Assembly (NCBI GenBank): GCA_028829895.1
Contig: CM054180.1
Location: 92,443,135-92,507,134, forward strand
DNA from: Sinotaia quadrata
Lineage: Eukaryota; Mollusca; Gastropoda; Architaenioglossa; Viviparidae
Direction: 5' to 3'
Length of the DNA: 64,000 bases
Shown: positions 1 through 12,476 of the stretch, piece by piece
Numbering within the stretch: the stretch's first letter is position 1
How the letters are laid out: every line of letters begins with the position of its first letter
Translations under genes and position numbers: made by a program
The notes under the pieces: model-generated
What the model was told of the DNA's origin: nothing
What the model saw: only the letters and a program-made list of their open reading frames with translations
Databases searched by the model: none

Positions 1-61
1 TACACATTTAAGTTTTATTATTTGAATTCAACAGTGCGCTGTTCCTGTTATTTTAATTTTT

Positions 62-215
62 CAAGAGCAGTATATTAGTTATGTTAACTGTCATTTGATT
101 CTCATTAGCCCATTTAAAATTTCAAACATCTTGTATTTCAAGAACAGTATATTAGTTATGTTAACTGTCATTTGATTCTCATTTGGCCCATTTAAAATTT
201 CAAACAACTTGTATT
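62..215. repeat. Two-copy 77-bp tandem duplication
   Basis: Two adjacent copies start at 62 and 139 with the shared start CAAGARCAGTATATTAG and differ at only a few positions. No coding content. Confidence 0.9.
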
Positions 216-367
216 CTGATTCAAGCATATGCAATTCTTGGATAATGAATGAATGGGTAATGAAACATATTCAGGCACTTAATAATAGACTTGTAGTACG
301 TCACAGTGAATAAAATATCAGGCCGACATTCAGTAATAACGTTTAAACTGCTGTTGCTTTTTTTACT

Positions 368-508
368 TGTCAGTAAAGTCAAACTTACTCACTACTGGCT
401 TTTGTTTGTTTGACATGTCAGTAAAGTCAAATTTACGCATTACCGGCTTTTGTTTGTTTGACCTGTCAGTAAGGTCAAATTTACTCACTACGGGCTTTTG
501 ATTATTTA
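368..508. repeat. 48-bp minisatellite, three copies
   Basis: Copies begin at 368, 416 and 464, each opening TGTCAGTAARGTCAAA. The third copy decays at its end. Positions 509-1180 that follow are AT-rich single-copy sequence in which I see no gene or motif. Confidence 0.9.
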
Positions 509-1180
509 CAATGGTTTCTTTTCTTAGGAAAATCATCTTTCAAGAATGATAGGTGAGAGTTGTGATATTTAGACAAAGTTCTATTTTCTTAATTCTATTT
601 CCTAGCTGTACTTTAATATAATAAATTATATTTGTGAGATGATTGGTTGATAATGGGAGATAGATACTGACAATAAAGCGATGGGTTAACAGTGTGAGGT
701 TAATAGCGATAATAAATAAGGCGTATGATCGGTCAAAAGTAAGACGTTCGTAAGGACAATAAGGTGATGCATTGATAGTGGGAGGATATGGATTAAAATA
801 TTTTTTAATGCTGTGTTTCTGGAATTGATGAACAAATTCCTACATGAGTTGTAATGCTCCCTTACCATTAATTTCTTACGGAATGTAAATAAATATGTAT
901 ACAAGTCCATCACTACTAAGTTTCGGTTTCATATCACCCTCGGCTAGCCGAAACTGAACAATTAGCGCAGTTAAATTGTCATTTTTCTGTTCATTTTTAT
1001 GTCAAATTAGAAAGTTTTGGGTGTCTACGAGGTTTAACAGAAATGTTTGCATCTGAAGTAAATCGATATACTACTCTTTGACACTGATAAATACTGCAAA
1101 TGGGAGCTGGGGTTATAATAACCTCCAAGACAACCATTCTATTCATAGAACTCCTGGAAACGTTTACTATTTCTTTTTTT

Positions 1181-1297
1181 ACACTGGGACCTCTAAGACA
1201 ATCATAGTGAGAAACTCATTGTGTGGATATTTTTTTTACACTAGGACCTCTAAGACAATCATAGTGAGAAACTCATTGTGTGGATATTTTTTTCTAT
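1181..1297. repeat. 57-bp tandem duplication
   Basis: Copies start at 1181 and 1238 (ACACTRGGACCTCTAAGAC). A short open frame crosses the region and continues into the single-copy sequence at 1300-1925. It resembles no family I know and has no coding support. Confidence 0.85.
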
Positions 1298-1926
1298 AAA
1301 CTCCAGAAGCATTCTTGTTCTTGAAAAACATACTCTATGGCCATCTCTGCAAGAGGAACGTAAAGAGAACGAGCTAAAAATAACTTCCCTAAACAGCAAA
1401 AGGTTGTTTCTGAAGGAGTTTTCAGTAAACATAATTAAAACCAATTTAGTTCGAGTTTCGGCACAAATATATTTCCAGGTCTTTGGAAATCAATGTACGC
1501 AAGCAAATGATTTTGGACGCAATATATTTTGGATGGTAGCAGACGACTACACTGCCTTGAATGACTTGTAACAGACCGTGGAATATGCGCGGCACTATAT
1601 TTGCTAAATCGAATCTAAACAGAGGGCTTTTTTGTGTTTGGAGCGTAAAGTGTTTCAGGGAACACTGGCTATGCACAATGAAAATAATCAATCGAAAAGA
1701 ATTAAGTTTGTCCACTAACACATCTTTAGAAACTTCAGTTTATGACAACATTTCATCCAAAGGCATCGGGACGCTTAATTGAAAGGTCCGAGCAAAATTA
1801 AATGTAATTATTTTCAATATGTGACGTCTAAGGGCCTACTTGCACATTTAAACACTGTTAAACGATATCCATTTCTTAAAATAGTTTTCTTATTATTATA
1901 GTACAGGAGAATTACTGACAGCTTAT

Positions 1927-2335
1927 TGTTATGATAATGTTTACTGACTTAGTGATACGATAATGTTTACTGACTTAGTGATATGATAATGTTTACTGAC
2001 TTAGTGATATGATAATGTTTACTGACTTAGTGATATGATATAGTTTACTGACTGTGGTATAGTATTGTTTATTGACAGTGATATGATACTGTTTAATGTC
2101 TGTGATATAATACTGTTTACGACAGTGATAGTATCAGTTTACTGACTGATATAATAGTGTTTACAACAGTGATATGATACTGTTTACAGACAGTAGTATG
2201 ATACTGTTTATTGACATTGATATGATACTGTTTATTAACTGTGATATAATGCTGTTTACGACAGTGATATGATACTGTTTACTGACAGTTATATCATACT
2301 GTTCACCAATTTAGTGATATGATACTGTTTAATTA
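1927..2335. repeat. 26-bp minisatellite family, left block
   Basis: The left end is made of nearly identical 26-bp units (GATAATGTTTACTGACTTAG core). To the right the units lose regularity and become variants of GATATGATACTGTTTACTGAC with 22-30 bp spacing. The same family reappears at 3789-4068. Confidence 0.85.
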
Positions 2336-3788
2336 CTGTCAGGGAATTTTAGGCAAATTATTCCGAGTTATAGTTCATTCTATTAATCGTATCTATTTAA
2401 TCTATGAGAATACATTTCCGCTAGACAACTGTGTTCGGATGGTGCAATAACTTGTTTACGAGTTGAGAATATGTAGGTCGCTCTAGAGGTGAGGGAAAGG
2501 CCATTAACCGGATACAAGACGCCCATATTTGGTCACTTGCGTTCATTTATACGCATGAATGAATCGAAATTCCTCAGACGCTCATATTCATTTATAGTGG
2601 CCATGTCCAGTGGTAGGCCATTGCGTCCAATAGACCGTGTACGACTTTACATAGTGGTAAATAGAGTTGTCTTCTCTAAATTGTTGTATTTCTCATTTGT
2701 AAAATATTGTGTAAAATATTTATGTGATTGTTAAATGATTAATGCACTTTTCTCACAGAAGCTAAATGGCGTAAGCGATTGATAATTTTGTAGAAATGAT
2801 CAAGATAGAATAACCACATGTGTATTGCTATATTCCTGCTGTTAAACTCATTATAACGGGAAAGCGCTAACAGTGAACAGATGATTGTTAATAAGCATTG
2901 TGTGAACGAACCACAGGCTAAAATGTACTATATTGAAAAGTTGTACATTTGTAAAGCTAAATCATTTGTTCATTTAAGTATTTTAATTGAGTTGGAATTG
3001 TGAATTAGCTTGTAGCTAATTAGTAGAGATTGTAAAGAGTAATCTATTGCTGTCACCGCAAAGCCCAAAGGATTGCTCATTGAAACATGATACTGTAGAA
3101 TGATATTCATATACAGCTGGTCTTGGTCTTTGAGTTTTAGACTTGGATCTTGGAGTCTTGGAGACTTAGGCTTGGAATCTTCAGATATTGATGCTAAATG
3201 TTTTGAGGACTGCGCCAGGTGTCGTGTCCGACATTGGAGTGAACAGACGGAGATAACTGCCGCATGATGTCAGAACTGCGTCGGTCGAATAGATGACAGC
3301 AACATTTCAACTACTTTATAAACAATCAGATAAGTGGAATAAGTCCTAGTTATAAACAGAACAGACTATAATAACGTATATATAGCTATTCGGAATTTGG
3401 GCTAAGCAGGATAGATTGACTCTAATTTTCCAAGTATCATTAATGTTCTTTTTTTTCTACTATTATTGAATTGTTATTAAATGTATTTGTTATCTTACCC
3501 ATTGTTACATAATTGTTGTAGCACGACAGTAAAGTAGTTGGGGGCCGATCCAGGACTTATGAATCATTAATTTTAATTAATAAAGGGGCAGATAATGTTG
3601 CTAGCTTGGGCAAATCAACTAATTTATCTAGCGATGTGTCAGTGAGTAATAGACTGAACCATCTGGCATTTCGTAGTAGATAGGTCAGGCTGTCCGGCTG
3701 CCGCTATTGTTAGAGATTAATCAATAACCAGTATTGATACCCGAAAATCTAAAATAGGACAGAGATGTTGAACCTAAACCGGTCACGT
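2336..3788. other. 1.45-kb single-copy block between two blocks of one repeat family
   Basis: This block separates two arrays of the same 26-bp family, as expected if DNA inserted into a formerly continuous array. It has no long open frame. A stretch at about 3123-3180 is rich in CTTGG words. At 3539-3556 there is TGGGGGCCGATCCAGGAC, which resembles a proline-tRNA primer binding site at about 13 of 18 positions. No LTR pair or matching target duplication was found, so the retroelement reading is weak. Confidence 0.4.
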
Positions 3789-4068
3789 GACACTGACAGT
3801 GATATGACACTGTTTACTAAGTGATGTGATACATTTTACTAACAGTGATACGATACTGTTTACTGATTTAGTCATATTATACTGTTTACTGATTTAGTGA
3901 TATTGTATTGTTTACTGATTTAGTGAAATGATACTGATTACTGGTTTAGTAAAATGATAATGTTTACTGATAGTGATATGACAGTTTAATGCTTAGTGAT
4001 ATGATACTGTTTACTAACAGTGATATGATATTGTTTACTGATTTATTGATATGATACTGTTTATTGAG
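3789..4068. repeat. 26-bp minisatellite family, right block
   Basis: Degenerate units of GATATGATACTGTTTACTGA with spacing around 24-30 bp, clearly the same family as 1927-2335. Confidence 0.8.
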
Positions 4069-4084
4069 TGCCTTTTGTCTTAAA

Positions 4085-4556
4085 CAGACAATGTATGATA
4101 GATAGCTAAGTAAGGAGTGGATATTATGTAATAGATAAATAAATACTTAGCGCATTTTTTGTGACAGACAACAAAATACTTAGTGCATATTGTGTGGCAG
4201 ATAACTAATGCGAGTGCATATTACGTGACAGCAAAATACAGAGTGCCTGTGACAAATAACAAATATATAAGTGCATGTTGTGACAGATAAATATATAATG
4301 TGTTCATATGATGTGAGAGATAACAAAATACTTAGAGCATATTATGTGACAGATACATATATAATGTGTTCATATGATGTGACATAACAAAATATTCAGT
4401 GCATATTAGGTGACAGATAAATATATAATGTGTTCATATGATGTGACATAACAAAATATTTAGAGCATATTAGGTGGCAGATAAATATATAATGTGTTCA
4501 TATGATGTTACATAACAAAATACTGAGTGCATATTATGGGACAGATAACAAAATAA
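4085..4556. repeat. Degenerate ~62-66-bp minisatellite
   Basis: Repeated phrases such as GTGACAGATAAATATATAAT, GTGTTCATATGATGTGA and AACAAAATAYTYAGTGCATA recur in order. The right half is more uniform than the left. Confidence 0.8.
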
Positions 4557-4628
4557 TCATTTATTTTTTACTGCACTCTGAATGCTCGTTGTGTTGCAAA
4601 AACATGTTTTCTACGTTTTCGACATATT

Positions 4629-5543
4629 AAAGACAGTATTCAGTAAGGCCTGTTATGTTATGTTACAAGACAGTATTCAGTAAGGCCTGTTATGTTATGT
4701 TACAAGACAGTATTCAGTAAGGCCTGTTATGTTATGTTACAGGCAACTGTCTTCTGAGTGCGCGTTATGTTACAGACAGAAATTCACCAAGTACATACTA
4801 GTTATGTTACAGACAGGAATTCACCAAGTACATACAAGTTATGTTACAGACAGAAATTCACCAAGTACATACTAGTTATGTTACAGACAGTAATTCACCA
4901 AGTACATACTAGTTATGTTACAGACAGGAATTCACCAAGTACATACAAGTTATGTTACAGACAGAAATTCACCAAGTACATACTAGTTATGTTACAAGAC
5001 AGTATTCGTCGAGTGCTATTTATGTTTCAGACAGCAGTTTACTGAGTGCTAGTTATGTTACAGGCAGGTGAACAAATATTAATGTTATGTTAGAAACATG
5101 TATTCATTGAGTACTTGTTATGTTACATACATCTGTTCATTGATTGCTAGTTATGTTTCAGACAACAAGCACTGAGTGTTAGTTATGTCTCAGACAAATA
5201 TGATTATTGAGTATTAGCTATGTTACAGACATAAGTTTATTAAGTGCTAGTTGTGTTACAGACATATATTTATTAAATGCTAGTTATGTTGCAGACAGAT
5301 GTTTATTAAGTGCTAGTTGTATAACAGAGAGCTGTGCCTTCAGAGCTAATTATGTTACAGGCTGATTTTGAGTAGATGAATGCAGTGCTAATTATGTTAC
5401 AGGCTGCTTTTCAGTAGATGAATGCAGTGCTAATTATGTTACAGGCTGCTTTTCAGTAGATGAATGCAGTGCTAATTATGTTACAGGCTGATTTTGAGTA
5501 GATGAATGCAGTGCTAATTATGTTACAGGCTGATTTTGATTAG
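4629..5543. repeat. Composite minisatellite: 37-bp units changing to 42-bp units
   Basis: Three 37-bp units start at 4631, 4668 and 4705. Six near-identical 37-bp units with a different interior (ACAGACAGRAATTCACC) follow to about 4990. Degenerate copies continue to 5340, then five 42-bp units (ACAGGCTGMTTTTSAGTAG) run to 5543. All share the junction word TTATGTTAC, so this is one array whose unit changed. The open frame at 4758-5045 is only repeat read-through. Confidence 0.88.
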
Positions 5544-6505
5544 TTAGTTTGTGTTGAATGCAACGACACATTATAAATACTGTACAGATTAGTACGGAAA
5601 TACAAATAATCAAGCCAAGAAACAGAAGAGATGGAGTATTTCACAATAAAATGATCTTCAGAGACCAGTCCATGGAAGGATACGAAAGTCTCTTAGAAAA
5701 ACCGAAAGAAACAAATCATTATAAGGGAAGCAGTCGAAAGTTTTAAAGAAAAAGCTGAAATAGACAACAATGCAATCAAGGAAAACTCTGAAAGACATGG
5801 GCTGAAATATACAACCAATGCAAGGGACATCTCACGGTAGTCTTACAGGAAAAGTCTGAACTAGACACCCAATGCAAAGGAGTCGCACGAAGAAATCATA
5901 AAGACCGAAATTGACCACAATTTAATGGAAACAACCTATAATTTTACAGAATAAAGCTGGTTACAAATTAATGCTATGATACAGATTAGAATATTAATAT
6001 TTGATAGTAATGCTACATATTTGATATAAATAGAACATTGCTATTAAATAGTATATTTGGACAAGCACTGTTTTTAGTATTTGTTTTAAATACGCGACTA
6101 TTTTGTTTGAATAATTCCGTTCTTAAACATTTCTTGAGTAGCATAATTACTACTGTTCAGATATTTAATCCACTGGATTAAGTCGTCCACGTGTTCTCTT
6201 TTCCGACCCTCTTGTTTGATCGCCGTTTGTTGTAGTACCGATCGTACTTCTTGATACGGTATGAAGAACAGTTAAATTTGGTCTGGAACCACCAAGGGTG
6301 TACAACTAGTGCGGATTACCGTGTCTTGTCTGCAAATGTTGACCCAATTATAAATTATTTTGTCGATGGCTCCAGCCGAAATACTCATCTTCAATTTTTT
6401 ACAAAATAGTTTACTTTGAAGCGTTGAATGATTGGAGGATTATTGCTATTTAGTAATGCTCTCCAGCCCCATTGTAGTCACCGACCCATTCAACATTTTT
6501 TGCCT
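5544..6505. other. Single-copy stretch with weak internal repetition
   Basis: At about 5740-5890 three phrases like GCTGAAATAGACAACAATGC recur about 60 bp apart in an A-rich strand, probably an old repeat. The open frame at 5558-5746 (62 codons) is unrecognised. The remainder to 6505 shows nothing I can assign. Confidence 0.5.
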
Positions 6506-6509
6506 GCCT

Positions 6510-6895
6510 GCACGACCTATTCAGTGTCGTTTACCAACCTCTATGACTTATTCAGTGTCGTTTACCAACCTCTATGACCTATTCAGTGTCGTTTACCAAC
6601 CTCTATGACCTATTCAGTGTCGTTTACCAACCTCTATGACCTATTCAGTGTCGTTTACCAACCTCTATGACTTATTCAGTGTCGTTTACCAACCTCTATG
6701 ACCTATTCAGTGTCGTTTACCAACCTCTATGACCTATTCAGTGTCGTTTACCAACCTCTAGGACCTATTCAGTGTCGTTTACCAACCTCTAGGACCTATT
6801 CAGTATTGTTTGCCTGCCTGTACGAATCCTTTAGTATTGTTTGCCTACCTGTACGACATATTCAGTATTGTTTACATGCCTGTACGGCCCCCTTA
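6510..6895. repeat. 31-bp minisatellite
   Basis: About eleven units of CCTATTCAGTGTCGTTTACC plus AACCTCTATGA. The central eight are almost identical. The last few are diverged (GTATTGTTTGCCTGCCTGTA). Because 31 is not a multiple of three, the short frames here are chance. Confidence 0.92.
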
Positions 6896-6899
6896 GCAT

Positions 6900-7507
6900 T
6901 TATTTAAACTATTTTAAATGACAAAACTCTAAAGAAATAGTATTAACATCAATGATTTATATATTTCAATTTTGCATGCTAACAAACAGCATAGGAAAAA
7001 TGGATAATGATTTCCATTTTGTGGTTCTGGCCACTTGTTGGCTGGAAGTAAACACTTTCGTGCCAGAACTGGAGTTCTCATTTCTCCGACAAAACCATGT
7101 TGACGAAGACACAGTAATAGAGACAAACTTCCTTCGATACCTTTGAATAAGTGATATGTGGGATTGTGAAATGAAATGTGGGATTATGTGAAGTAGTGCT
7201 TGCTTGTATATCACTTATAATTTCTTTCACTGTACATTTCGTACATCTGTCGCAATCTTGAGACGTATAGAGTACGGACAAGTAACACACAAGGTTTGAT
7301 GTATGTATCAATGACACTAAAGATGACGTAAATAAATAAAAATAAATAAATAAATCCTTTTACTCAAAACAAAAAATTAATGTGTCTAGAAATGCAAATA
7401 AAAGTGGTATCGCAAAAATAATTTGTTTGTATAAATTGTTTTCAGTTGTAAGAATGTATGAATATAAGACCATAATAAGCGTAGATCGACACAGATATAT
7501 TAGACCT
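6900..7507. other. Single-copy AT-rich stretch
   Basis: Overlapping short frames on both strands (6929-7317) are not recognisable and lack coding character. An AAAT-rich tract lies at about 7329-7355 and could be an old retroposon tail, but no body is recognisable next to it. Confidence 0.4.
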
Positions 7508-7608
7508 TTTTTTTAATAAACGACACTATTATATTAAACATTTTTATAAACGACACTATTATATTAAACATTTTTATAAACGACACGATTATATTAAACA
7601 TTTTTATA
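7508..7608. repeat. ~36-bp tandem repeat, three copies
   Basis: Three units of TTATAAACGACACTATTATA followed by TTAAACATTTT, differing by single bases. Confidence 0.88.
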
Positions 7609-7726
7609 ACCATGGAGGCATAACGCTTGACACTATGTAGCGCTAAGGTTTATGCAAAGTTTACTGTGAAAATTGTGGTAATCGATTAATAATTACTCAG
7701 AACAGAAGTGACGTGCCCGGCTTAAA

Positions 7727-7831
7727 TCTAAGTTATGTGTCTAATGGAATTATTGCTAGCAAAATCCCCATGCAGGGAAAATCTAACTTGTGTGACTAAT
7801 AGAATTATTGCTAGCAAATCCCCATGCAGGG
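7727..7831. repeat. Two-copy ~58-bp duplication
   Basis: AATTATTGCTAGCAAAATCC followed by CCATGCAGGGAA occurs twice with matching upstream context (TCTAASTTRTGTG). Confidence 0.8.
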
Positions 7832-7985
7832 AATTGTCAGAAATGAAAAGAACACATCCCAAATAATCTAGACCTAATTCATATTCAATACCAATTAAAC
7901 AAAAAGATATAATTATCCGTTCACAAATGGAATATGTGTGATTATGTGTGTGTTTGCTTGTATGTGAATATTATGTATGGTGTAA

Positions 7986-8111
7986 TTTTGTAATGTGGTT
8001 AGATTTGACAGCACTCAGCTTTGACGTATATGGAGTGTTTTCTTGTATTTTTGTAATGTGGTTAGATTTGGCAGCACTCAGCTTTGACGTATATGGAGTG
8101 TTTTAAACAGG
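7986..8111. repeat. 63-bp tandem duplication
   Basis: Copies start at 7986 and 8049 (TTTTGTAATGTGGTTAGATT) and differ at a handful of bases. Confidence 0.88.
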
Positions 8112-9170
8112 CTTGTGAAATATGAGATGTGAATCGTTATCATAATGCTCTAATGTCCGCCAGTATAGGAAACGAAATAAAGTAGCCAATGATTGAGCAC
8201 AACTTGAATGGTCTAGAACAAAACATTTAGTTCTCTGTCAACTCAGTGTGGCAAGCTCCCGAACAGCACATACATTCTGCTCACGAATTGAGTTCAATAT
8301 ACCAGCAGAAACCTTTCGTTTCTTAATATGCAGCTGAATAAGCAAGATATGCTACAGCATTTCTGTACAAGAAAATAAAGTTAAGCTTTACCATTAAAAG
8401 AAGTTTTAGAACACCAAAGTAAACACATATTAACTTAATACAGTTTACTCACACACACACATTTCTTAAAGAAATAAATATCACCTATAAAAACGTATCT
8501 GAAGGTAATAAAGCAAAACTATACATTACACGCAGAAACCTTTCTAAAGCCAAGAAACATACCTCGCCCACACAAACAGTTCTTGACATTTTGCCTATTA
8601 ATATAAATCATGCAAACAGTTATTAACTTACGGAGAAAAAAGCTAGACTTTGGCAAAGCTTCTTATCTAGTATATGGAAAGTCAGAATTGCAAAGCCAGT
8701 GCTATAAAATATTTCTGTGTTTGATAAGTCGGACCTTCAAAACACTTCTGACTTGCGGCCTGCAGAATTCCTTTCTTAACTAGCGGAGGGAACAAGCCAG
8801 GCCTACACAATGATGTTCTTTGAACTAGGGCAGTAAAGGCCAGGCTGCAGATTGGCGGCTGAACATTGTAGCACTACATCCAGCATGGAGAGGAACAGAT
8901 CAATGGCATCACGCAACCTCACAGCATGTCGCTTGTCTCCAATCACATTCCCACATGACTACAGACTTCCGCAACTCTCTGCAAATACACATCTACGCCA
9001 GAGTGGAATCAAATTCTTTTTTAAAAAAATTATATGGTTGAAGAAATCCCCAATGATTTGTTCGTATGCAGATATACAGTACAGAGCCATCTTTGAAAAT
9101 GCTCGCATGACGATCACGGAAGTAATTCTAGCTGAATAAATGACGCATGTACTAGTTCGAGAGGCAATTG
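8112..9170. other. Single-copy region with a GC-richer patch
   Basis: About 8740-9010 is richer in G+C than its surroundings. Short frames lie here on both strands (8852-9139 plus, 8959-9252 minus). Neither resembles a family I know and no clear splice pair frames them. It could be an exon or an old mobile-element piece. I cannot decide. Confidence 0.3.
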
Positions 9171-9176
9171 AGTGAG

Positions 9177-9335
9177 ACAAGTAGTGCTGGAACTCTTCAA
9201 CATTTGAAAAGTAACTACGAATGTTACAAGTAGTACTGGAACTCTTCAACATTTGAAAAGTAACTACGAATGATACAAATAGTCCTGGAACTCTTCAACA
9301 TTTGAAAAGTAACTACGAATGTTACAAGTAGTTCT
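9177..9335. repeat. ~49-bp minisatellite, three to four copies
   Basis: Units read ACAAGTAGTRCTGGAACTCT then TCAACATTTGAAAAGTAACTACGAATGTT. The last copy is partial. Positions 9340-9810 that follow are single-copy with no assignable feature. Confidence 0.88.
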
Positions 9336-9814
9336 TGACTAATAGCTTCAAGAAGTACTGGCACTCTTCGAAAGAACTATATATGTCAATGTTTTGACAT
9401 CAGTTCATCAAAGGCCATTTATTCATCAAAGGTCGTTTATTCATATTTCACAAGATGTATTCGTCTGTGTAGGTGTGTGCATATGTGTTTCAAAAGGTAA
9501 GAAGCAGAATATAGGTTAAGTACGAAAAGCCGTTCTATGCCAGAAATAATAATTTGATTTTACTATAAGGGACACTGAAATGCATGTTCTCCTACGCCAC
9601 TTTAGAAATAATGGCGCATGCGCGTTTTACTTGTTAACTCTCATTTCACACATTGTACAATCGTCACTGGCTATCATGCATTATTTTTCATCACTCAACA
9701 TGAAGCAACTATTAATTTTATAAGGAGCTAGAAAATATCCACCACTTTTACATTGCGGTCCCAACAGAGATAAATAATAGGACAAGAAAAATATTTTAAA
9801 ATTTACTGCAAACA

Positions 9815-10078
9815 TTACAGTAAACTATCAAAACAAAGATTATTGTTTAATTATCGTAACCTTAAAGGAAATATTACTAATAAAATAAAGATTGCTGTTT
9901 AACTATTGTGACCGTAAACTATCAAATTAAAGATTATTGTTAATTATCTATCAAAAATAAAGATTGCTGTTTAACAATCGTAACATTAGAGCAAATGTTA
10001 CTATCAAAATATAGATTGCTGCTTAACTATCGTAAACATAGAGTAAAGGTAACTATCAAAATAAAGATTGCTGTTTCA
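9815..10078. repeat. Degenerate ~50-60-bp minisatellite
   Basis: The phrases AAATAAAGATTGCTGTTTAA and CTATCGTAACCTTAGAG recur about five times with uneven spacing. Confidence 0.75.
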
Positions 10079-10250
10079 AGGAAAAAATTGTGTTTCTGCT
10101 GTTGTCTGGCACTTTATTTCCGGAATCGCTGGCTAAGCTTGCTTGAAGGCAAGTCGATAGAATCCTGAAAGACGAGTCGCTAGAGGGAGAACGGCCAGAG
10201 AACGAAATAGAATATGAAGTTGAGCCTTAAATGGATTTTGTTTTTTAAGT

Positions 10251-11943
10251 GGCATTCACCAAGAGACTTTATCTAACTAATACATTTCACAGTTAACAGC
10301 ACGGCATTCACCAAGAGACTTTATCTAACTAATACATTTCACAGTTAACAGCACGGCATTCACCAAGAGACTTTATCTAACTAATACATTTCACAGTTAA
10401 CAGCACGGCATTCACCAAGAGACTTTATCTAACTAATACATTTCACAGCTAACAGCACGGCATTCACCAAGAGACTTTATCTAACTAATACATTTCACAG
10501 CTAACAGCACGGCATTCACCAAGAGACTTTATCTAACTAATACATTTCACAGCTAACAGCACGGCATTCACCAAGAGACTTTATCTAACTAATACATTTC
10601 ACAGCTAACAGCACGGCATTCACCAAGAGACTTTATCTAACTAATACATTTCACAGCTAACAGCACGGCATTCACCAAGAGACTTTATCTAACTAATACA
10701 TTTCACAGCTAACAGCACGGCATTCACCAAGAGACTTTATCTAACTAATACATTTCACAGCTAACAGCACGGCATTCACCAAGAGACTTTATCTAACTAA
10801 TACATTTCACAGCTAACAGCACGGCATTCACCAAGAGACTTTATCTAACTAATACATTTCACAGCTAACAGCACGGCATTCACCAAGAGACTTTATCTAA
10901 CTAATACATTTCACAGCTAACAGCACGGCATTCACCAAGAGACTTTATCTAACTAATACATTTCACAGCTAACAGCACGGCATTCACCAAGAGACTTTAT
11001 CTAACTAATACATTTCACAGCTAACAGCACGGCATTCACCAAGAGACTTTATCTAACTAATACATTTCACAGCTAACAGCACGGCATTCACCAAGAGACT
11101 TTATCTAACTAATACATTTCACAGCTAACAGCACGGCATTCACCAAGAGACTTTATCTAACTAATACATTTCACAGCTAACAGCACGGCATTCACCAAGA
11201 GACTTTATCTAACTAATACATTTCACAGCTAACAGCACGGCATTCACCAAGAGACTTTATCTAACTAATACATTTCACAGCTAACAGCACGGCATTCACC
11301 AAGAGACTTTATCTAACTAATACATTTCACAGCTAACAGCACGGCATTCACCAAGAGACTTTATCTAACTAATACATTTCACAGCTAACAGCACGGCATT
11401 CACCAAGAGACTTTATCTAACTAATACATTTCACAGCTAACAGCACGGCATTCACCAAGAGACTTTATCTAACTAATACATTTCACAGCTAACAGCACGG
11501 CATTCACCAAGAGACTTTATCTAACTAATACATTTCACAGCTAACAGCACGGCATTCACCAAGAGACTTTATCTAACTAATACATTTCACAGCTAACAGC
11601 ACGGCATTCACCAAGAGACTTTATCTAACTAATACATTTCACAGCTAACAGCACGGCATTCACCAAGAGACTTTATCTAACTAATACATTTCACAGCTAA
11701 CAGCACGGCATTCACCAAGAGACTTTATCTAACTAATACATTTCACAGCTAACAGCACGGCATTCACCAAGAGACTTTATCTAACTAATACATTTCACAG
11801 CTAACAGCACGGCATTCACCAAGAGACTTTATCTAACTAATACATTTCACAGTTAACACCAAGAGACTTTATCTAACTAATACATTTCACAGCTAACACC
11901 AAGAGACTTTATCTAACTAATACATTTCACAGTTAACAGCACG
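10251..11943. repeat. Highly uniform 52-bp minisatellite, 31 units plus two short ones
   Basis: Units begin GGCATTCACCAAGAGACTTT every 52 bp from 10251 to 11811, with almost no base differences. One site varies: units 1-3 read CAGTTAAC, the central units CAGCTAAC, and unit 31 CAGTTAAC again. Two 40-bp shortened units close the array. Related flank words lie at 10191-10205 and 11941-11955 (ACGGCCAGAG then ARCGA). No spacers separate the units and no long frame crosses them. The uniformity implies recent expansion or strong homogenisation. Confidence 0.97.
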
Positions 11944-12470
11944 GCCAGAGAGCGACGTCGGAGCCAAGTGAATGACGTAGAAAAAATAGCAGACACCGGA
12001 AAAATAAAATGTACTAGATACTAAATAAGTAATTTCGTGAGAATTAAATTTATAAAATAAATATTTCTGCATGCTACATAACACGATTAGATCCTATATG
12101 ACAAAATACTAAACTGCAGGTTCATAAGTGTAAAGTTAGAAGCATTAATGTTATATTGATATAATGCTGCATTTTGTTCATTGTTATCAGTCATACCTGA
12201 ACGTTTTCGCTTGACCAACACAACATTATGAATTGCACTAGACTGTTCACGTTTGTGTATGTATGTGCGCGCGTACTGCATTCAAACTACATAATGCATA
12301 CGTATAGGCCAGCACATTCTCTCGTATAATTAGACGTCATCATATGATAATTGTAATCCATTATTAGTATTGCATCATTTGACGTTAATAATAGTATAAC
12401 AACTGCACCAGCTCTCTGTTAATGTGTATTACGTGAAGTCATAATGGCATAACACATATAAGCTACTGTT
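11944..12470. other. Single-copy AT-rich stretch
   Basis: No recognisable gene. A 64-codon minus frame at 12087-12281 is unassigned. Confidence 0.4.
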
Positions 12471-12476
12471 AATGAT

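Noticed and set aside
1278..1721. Overlapping 91-97-codon frames on both strands
   Set aside because: No family resemblance, and opposite frames are equally long. Probably chance in a low-stop stretch.
8852..9252. Coding exon candidates on both strands
   Set aside because: Frames overlap on opposite strands, have no recognisable motif and no convincing splice sites. Kept only as a GC-richer patch.
10251..11943. CRISPR-like array
   Set aside because: Units are contiguous with no unique spacers, there are no cas genes, and the context is eukaryotic.
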